In this document: in pieces, positions 62,155 to 64,000 of the stretch
How positions within the stretch are numbered: position 1 is the stretch's first letter
Layout: each line of letters starts with the position of its first letter
Source of the DNA: Armatimonadota bacterium
GTDB lineage: Bacteria > Armatimonadota > Fimbriimonadia > Fimbriimonadales > ATM1
Assembly (NCBI GenBank): GCA_003577165.1
Contig: QEUM01000001.1
Span: 273,889 to 337,888, forward strand
Reading direction: 5' to 3'
Length of the DNA: 64,000 nucleotides
The notes under the pieces: model-generated
The model's input: the letters and a program-made list of their open reading frames with translations, nothing else
Told to the model about the DNA's origin: nothing
Database searches by the model: none
Made by a program: the position numbers and the translations under genes

Positions 62155-62487
62155 CTAACGCTTGAGGATCGCCTGGACGGCGTCAAGCGCCTCTCCCAGT
62201 TTCCCGGGCGTGAGCCGACCCGCGATGGAGGCCACGATGGCCGCGTCCGCAGTAAATAGCCGTGACGGGCGGATGTTGCTCGCAACCGGGAGGCCGCCGG
62301 ATTCAAAGTCGCGGTCGCTCAGAGCTATAGCGTATCGATCCAGAACGGACTGACTCGTGATCATGCACAGGATCAAATCGTCTCCGTCAAGGTCGGCAAG
62401 AACCAGCGCAGGACGACGTTTGGTCTGCGTCAGATCTGAAAACGGAAACGGCACGACGACGACATCGCCGGCTACAGGTTTGCCCAA
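62155..62487 (-). CDS. MazF/PemK-family toxin
   Basis: 110 residues from a TTG start. The family's opening GDVVVVPFPFSDLTQTKRRPALVLADLDGDDLILCMITSQ and later RPSRLFTADAAIV are clear. Members cleave mRNA at short sequence motifs. It overlaps the upstream antitoxin by 16 bases in the order antitoxin-toxin, as expected for a type II pair. Recognition sequence unknown. Confidence 0.9.
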   Translation of the reverse strand: MGKPVAGDVVVVPFPFSDLTQTKRRPALVLADLDGDDLILCMITSQSVLDRYAIALSDRDFESGGLPVASNIRPSRLFTADAAIVASIAGRLTPGKLGEALDAVQAILKR

Positions 62488-62666
62488 GCCTGGTCTTCCT
62501 CCGGCCGAAGCCAGTCCTTGGCGAGTACGAGTTCGCTGAGCAGCGCTTCCTCTCCGGCTCTCACCTTCCGAGCCTTGGCGAGCAGGTAGGCGGCAAGCTG
62601 AATCTGTTCCTCCGGCTTAAGGGCGTCGGCCTGCCTCTGGAGTTCCTTCAGATCGTGCACGGCCAT
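62472..62666 (-). CDS. Antitoxin of the MazF-like pair
   Basis: 64 residues (MAVHDLKELQRQADALKPEEQIQLAAYLLAKARKV..., ending RPEEDQAWANL). Short, charged and helical with no recognised DNA-binding fold, resembling DUF2281-type antitoxins. Position and overlap with the toxin define it. TACAAT (minus strand, 62673-62678) ends exactly 6 bases before the ATG, so its mRNA is probably leaderless. Confidence 0.8.
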   Translation of the reverse strand: MAVHDLKELQRQADALKPEEQIQLAAYLLAKARKVRAGEEALLSELVLAKDWLRPEEDQAWANL

Positions 62667-62672
62667 GTGAGT

Positions 62673-62678
62673 ATTGTA
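62673..62678 (-). promoter_or_regulatory. TA-led -10 box (TACAAT) for the toxin-antitoxin operon
   Basis: Minus-strand TACAAT with a 6-base spacer to the antitoxin ATG. Confidence 0.5.
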
Positions 62679-62802
62679 CGTCTTGCCGTGCCCAAGCGGT
62701 GTGGGCGGTGGGTGCCTCGGCAGTGTTCGTTACTCTGAGATCGGACGGGCCGGTCGCTTACGATGGAGTCCGAGTGTCCGATTTCAGGGGCACGGGTGCG
62801 CC

Positions 62803-62878
62803 ATGAGCGATATCCAGAATTGTTATCGCTCATGAAAATAGAGTAAAGTGAGCGATAAGTGCGGAAAATATCGCTCAT
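62803..62878. promoter_or_regulatory. Operator array of fic: four TATCGCTCAT boxes in two identical-format dyads
   Basis: Boxes lie at 62803-62812 (reverse), 62824-62833 (forward), 62849-62857 (reverse, one end base changed) and 62869-62878 (forward). Boxes 1-2 and 3-4 each form an inverted pair with an 11-base gap, and the dyad centres are ~45 bases apart. The last box covers the fic start codon, and box 2 and 3 flank an AT-rich GAAAATAGAGTAAAG that could hold the -10. A dimeric repressor bound here would block transcription and translation start. The likely binder, by inference, is the C-terminal helix-turn-helix of Fic itself. Confidence 0.75.
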
Positions 62879-63968
62879 GGACTGGAATTGGCAGCAGCCA
62901 GACTGGCCCCAATTCACCTACGACGCCGGGCGCCTCGAAAGCTCCGAAGCGAGCTTCCTGAAGCAAGGGGGCATTCTCATCGGCGCTTTCAAGCACCTGC
63001 AGCCAACCCAGGAGAACGAACTCTTGGCCGAGACCGCTACCAGCGAAGCGGTCACGACCTCCGCGATCGAAGGAGAGCTGCTCGATCGCCAGAGCGTGCG
63101 CTCGTCCATCCTCCGCCACCTCGGAATCCAGGCCGACTCTCGGCGGGCGGGTCTGCGCGAGGAGGGGATCGCGAGGATGATGCTCGACCTCTTTCGCGGC
63201 GATCTCGGCCCGTTGAGCCATGAAAGGCTATGGGCCTGGCACGGCATGCTTATGCAGGGCCGCACAGATCTAGACGTCATCGGCGGATACCGGGCCCGCG
63301 CGGAGCCCATGCAGATCGTATCCGGCCCCATCGGGAGGGAGACCGTTCACTTCGAGGCGCCGCCGGCCGGGCGCGTGCGCGGCGAAATGGACGGATTTCT
63401 CGAATGGTTCAATCAGTCCGAACGCAGACTCCCGCCGCTCGCCCGTTCAGGCATCGCGCACCTCTATTTCGAGAGCATTCACCCGTTCGAGGACGGCAAC
63501 GGCAGGATCGGCCGGGCGATCTCCGAAAAGGCTCTCGCGCAGGGCCTCGGCCAGCCGAGCCTGACGATGCTCTCGACCGAAATCGAGTCTTGCCAGAAGG
63601 AGTACTACGCCGAGCTCGAGCGCGCGAGCCGGCGGCTTGAAGTCACAGCTTGGCTGGAGTGGTTCGCGGACGCGGCGCTCGCGGCGCAGCGCAGAACTCT
63701 CGATTGGGTCCATTTCCTGATCTACAAAACGCGGCTGTTGGACCGGCTTTGCGGGAGGATCAACGGGCGCCAAGAGAAGGCTTTGCTGCGAATGATGCGC
63801 GAAGGTCCAGCTGGGTTTGCGGGTGGACTGTCGGCGGGGAACTACCAGACCATAACGGGCGCATCTCCGGCGACGGCGGGCAGAGACCTAGTTCAGTTGG
63901 TGAATCTTGGGGCGTTACGAAGAACGGGTACCGGGAAGGGTACGAGGTATTGGCTCACGTTAGAGTAG
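62877..63968 (+). CDS. Fic-family AMP-transferase with DUF4172 and winged-helix domains
   Basis: 363 residues from ATG 62877 (GTG 62859 in frame is an alternative, 9 bases after TAAAGT). DUF4172 starts the protein (WNWQQPDWPQFTYDAGRL). The inhibitory helix motif TSAIEG is at 61-66. The Fic core has FESIHPFEDGNGRIGR with catalytic His202 and intact Asp/Asn/Arg. A C-terminal winged-helix-like region is at ~300-363 (GLSAGNYQTITGASPATAGRDLVQLVNLGAL). Such proteins adenylylate targets and are held inactive by the Glu of the inhibitory helix. The operator array upstream suggests autorepression. Confidence 0.92.
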   Translation: MDWNWQQPDWPQFTYDAGRLESSEASFLKQGGILIGAFKHLQPTQENELLAETATSEAVTTSAIEGELLDRQSVRSSILRHLGIQADSRRAGLREEGIARMMLDLFRGDLGPLSHERLWAWHGMLMQGRTDLDVIGGYRARAEPMQIVSGPIGRETVHFEAPPAGRVRGEMDGFLEWFNQSERRLPPLARSGIAHLYFESIHPFEDGNGRIGRAISEKALAQGLGQPSLTMLSTEIESCQKEYYAELERASRRLEVTAWLEWFADAALAAQRRTLDWVHFLIYKTRLLDRLCGRINGRQEKALLRMMREGPAGFAGGLSAGNYQTITGASPATAGRDLVQLVNLGALRRTGTGKGTRYWLTLE

Positions 63969-64000
63969 CCGCTCTTTCCGGGCCGTGGTCGAGCGCGAGG

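Noticed and set aside
62155..63968. Toxin-antitoxin pair and fic as part of a prophage or defence island
   Set aside because: No integrase, phage structural gene, att-like repeat or other defence gene is visible in the remaining sequence.

Overview
The window is a densely packed, GC-rich (roughly 60%) bacterial chromosome segment with about 57 protein genes, two tRNA genes and very short intergenic gaps. Many neighbours overlap by 4 bases, and several convergent pairs touch or overlap. A PEP-CTERM surface protein, a DUF1549/DUF1553 cytochrome protein paired with a DUF1501 protein, ThyX-type thymidylate synthesis, FHA/PP2C signalling and a type IV pilus/type II secretion membrane protein together suggest an Armatimonadota (Fimbriimonadia-like) or Planctomycetota-like bacterium. 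This assignment is inferred from gene content and no rRNA is present to confirm it. No prophage, IS element or CRISPR array was seen.

Layout. 1-3 kb: end of a PilC/GspF gene, a structured leader, a sigma factor fused to a degenerate GGDEF domain, and selD. 3-9 kb (mostly minus): PEP-CTERM protein, thyX, an HNH nuclease, lspA, ileS. 9-16.7 kb: pheA, a lipoprotein-sorting-like protein, an SDR, tRNA-Phe and tRNA-Asp, a MOP-type flippase, arginase, argS. 16.7-24.8 kb: a minus-strand operon of GH38 mannosidase, a small membrane protein, sbcD and sbcC, divergent from dprA. 24.8-33 kb: secreted proteins, a DUF192 lipoprotein, a PepT-like peptidase, two ABC-2 exporter pairs, a TPR protein. 33-43 kb: Gfo/Idh oxidoreductase, FHA and PP2C proteins, a prenyl synthase, DUF1015, an MBL hydrolase, an FAD oxidoreductase, glmS, an N-terminal nucleophile asparaginase. 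43-53 kb: a membrane class III cyclase, moaD-moaE, two flavoenzymes, a double retropepsin, a LuxR-type response regulator, a pseudo-receiver gene coupled to moaA. 53-62 kb: a cupredoxin/beta-propeller surface protein and the DUF1549-DUF1501-NHL group. 62-64 kb: a MazF-like toxin-antitoxin pair and a Fic protein with a conspicuous operator array.

The most important correction is selD. An in-frame UGA at 2082-2084 lies exactly at the catalytic Cys position and is followed at once by a bSECIS-like hairpin. The gene therefore starts at about 2046 and encodes a selenocysteine-containing selenophosphate synthetase. The sequence also shows a recurring promoter layout. At least nine starts (selD, the SDR, arginase, dprA, a mini-ORF before the Gfo/Idh gene, moaD, the response regulator, the gene at 51349, the antitoxin) have a TANNNT box ending exactly 6 bases before an ATG/GTG, the signature of leaderless (TA-led) mRNAs. 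Only a minority of genes (sigma factor, PEP-CTERM protein, cupredoxin protein, DUF4397 protein) have a good Shine-Dalgarno sequence.

Other unusual elements are the sigma-GGDEF fusion behind a leader with three GGA-loop hairpins (CsrA-target-like), two identical-format 31-bp dyads covering the fic promoter and start codon, and apparent loss of motif residues in IleS, the cyclase and the SDR.
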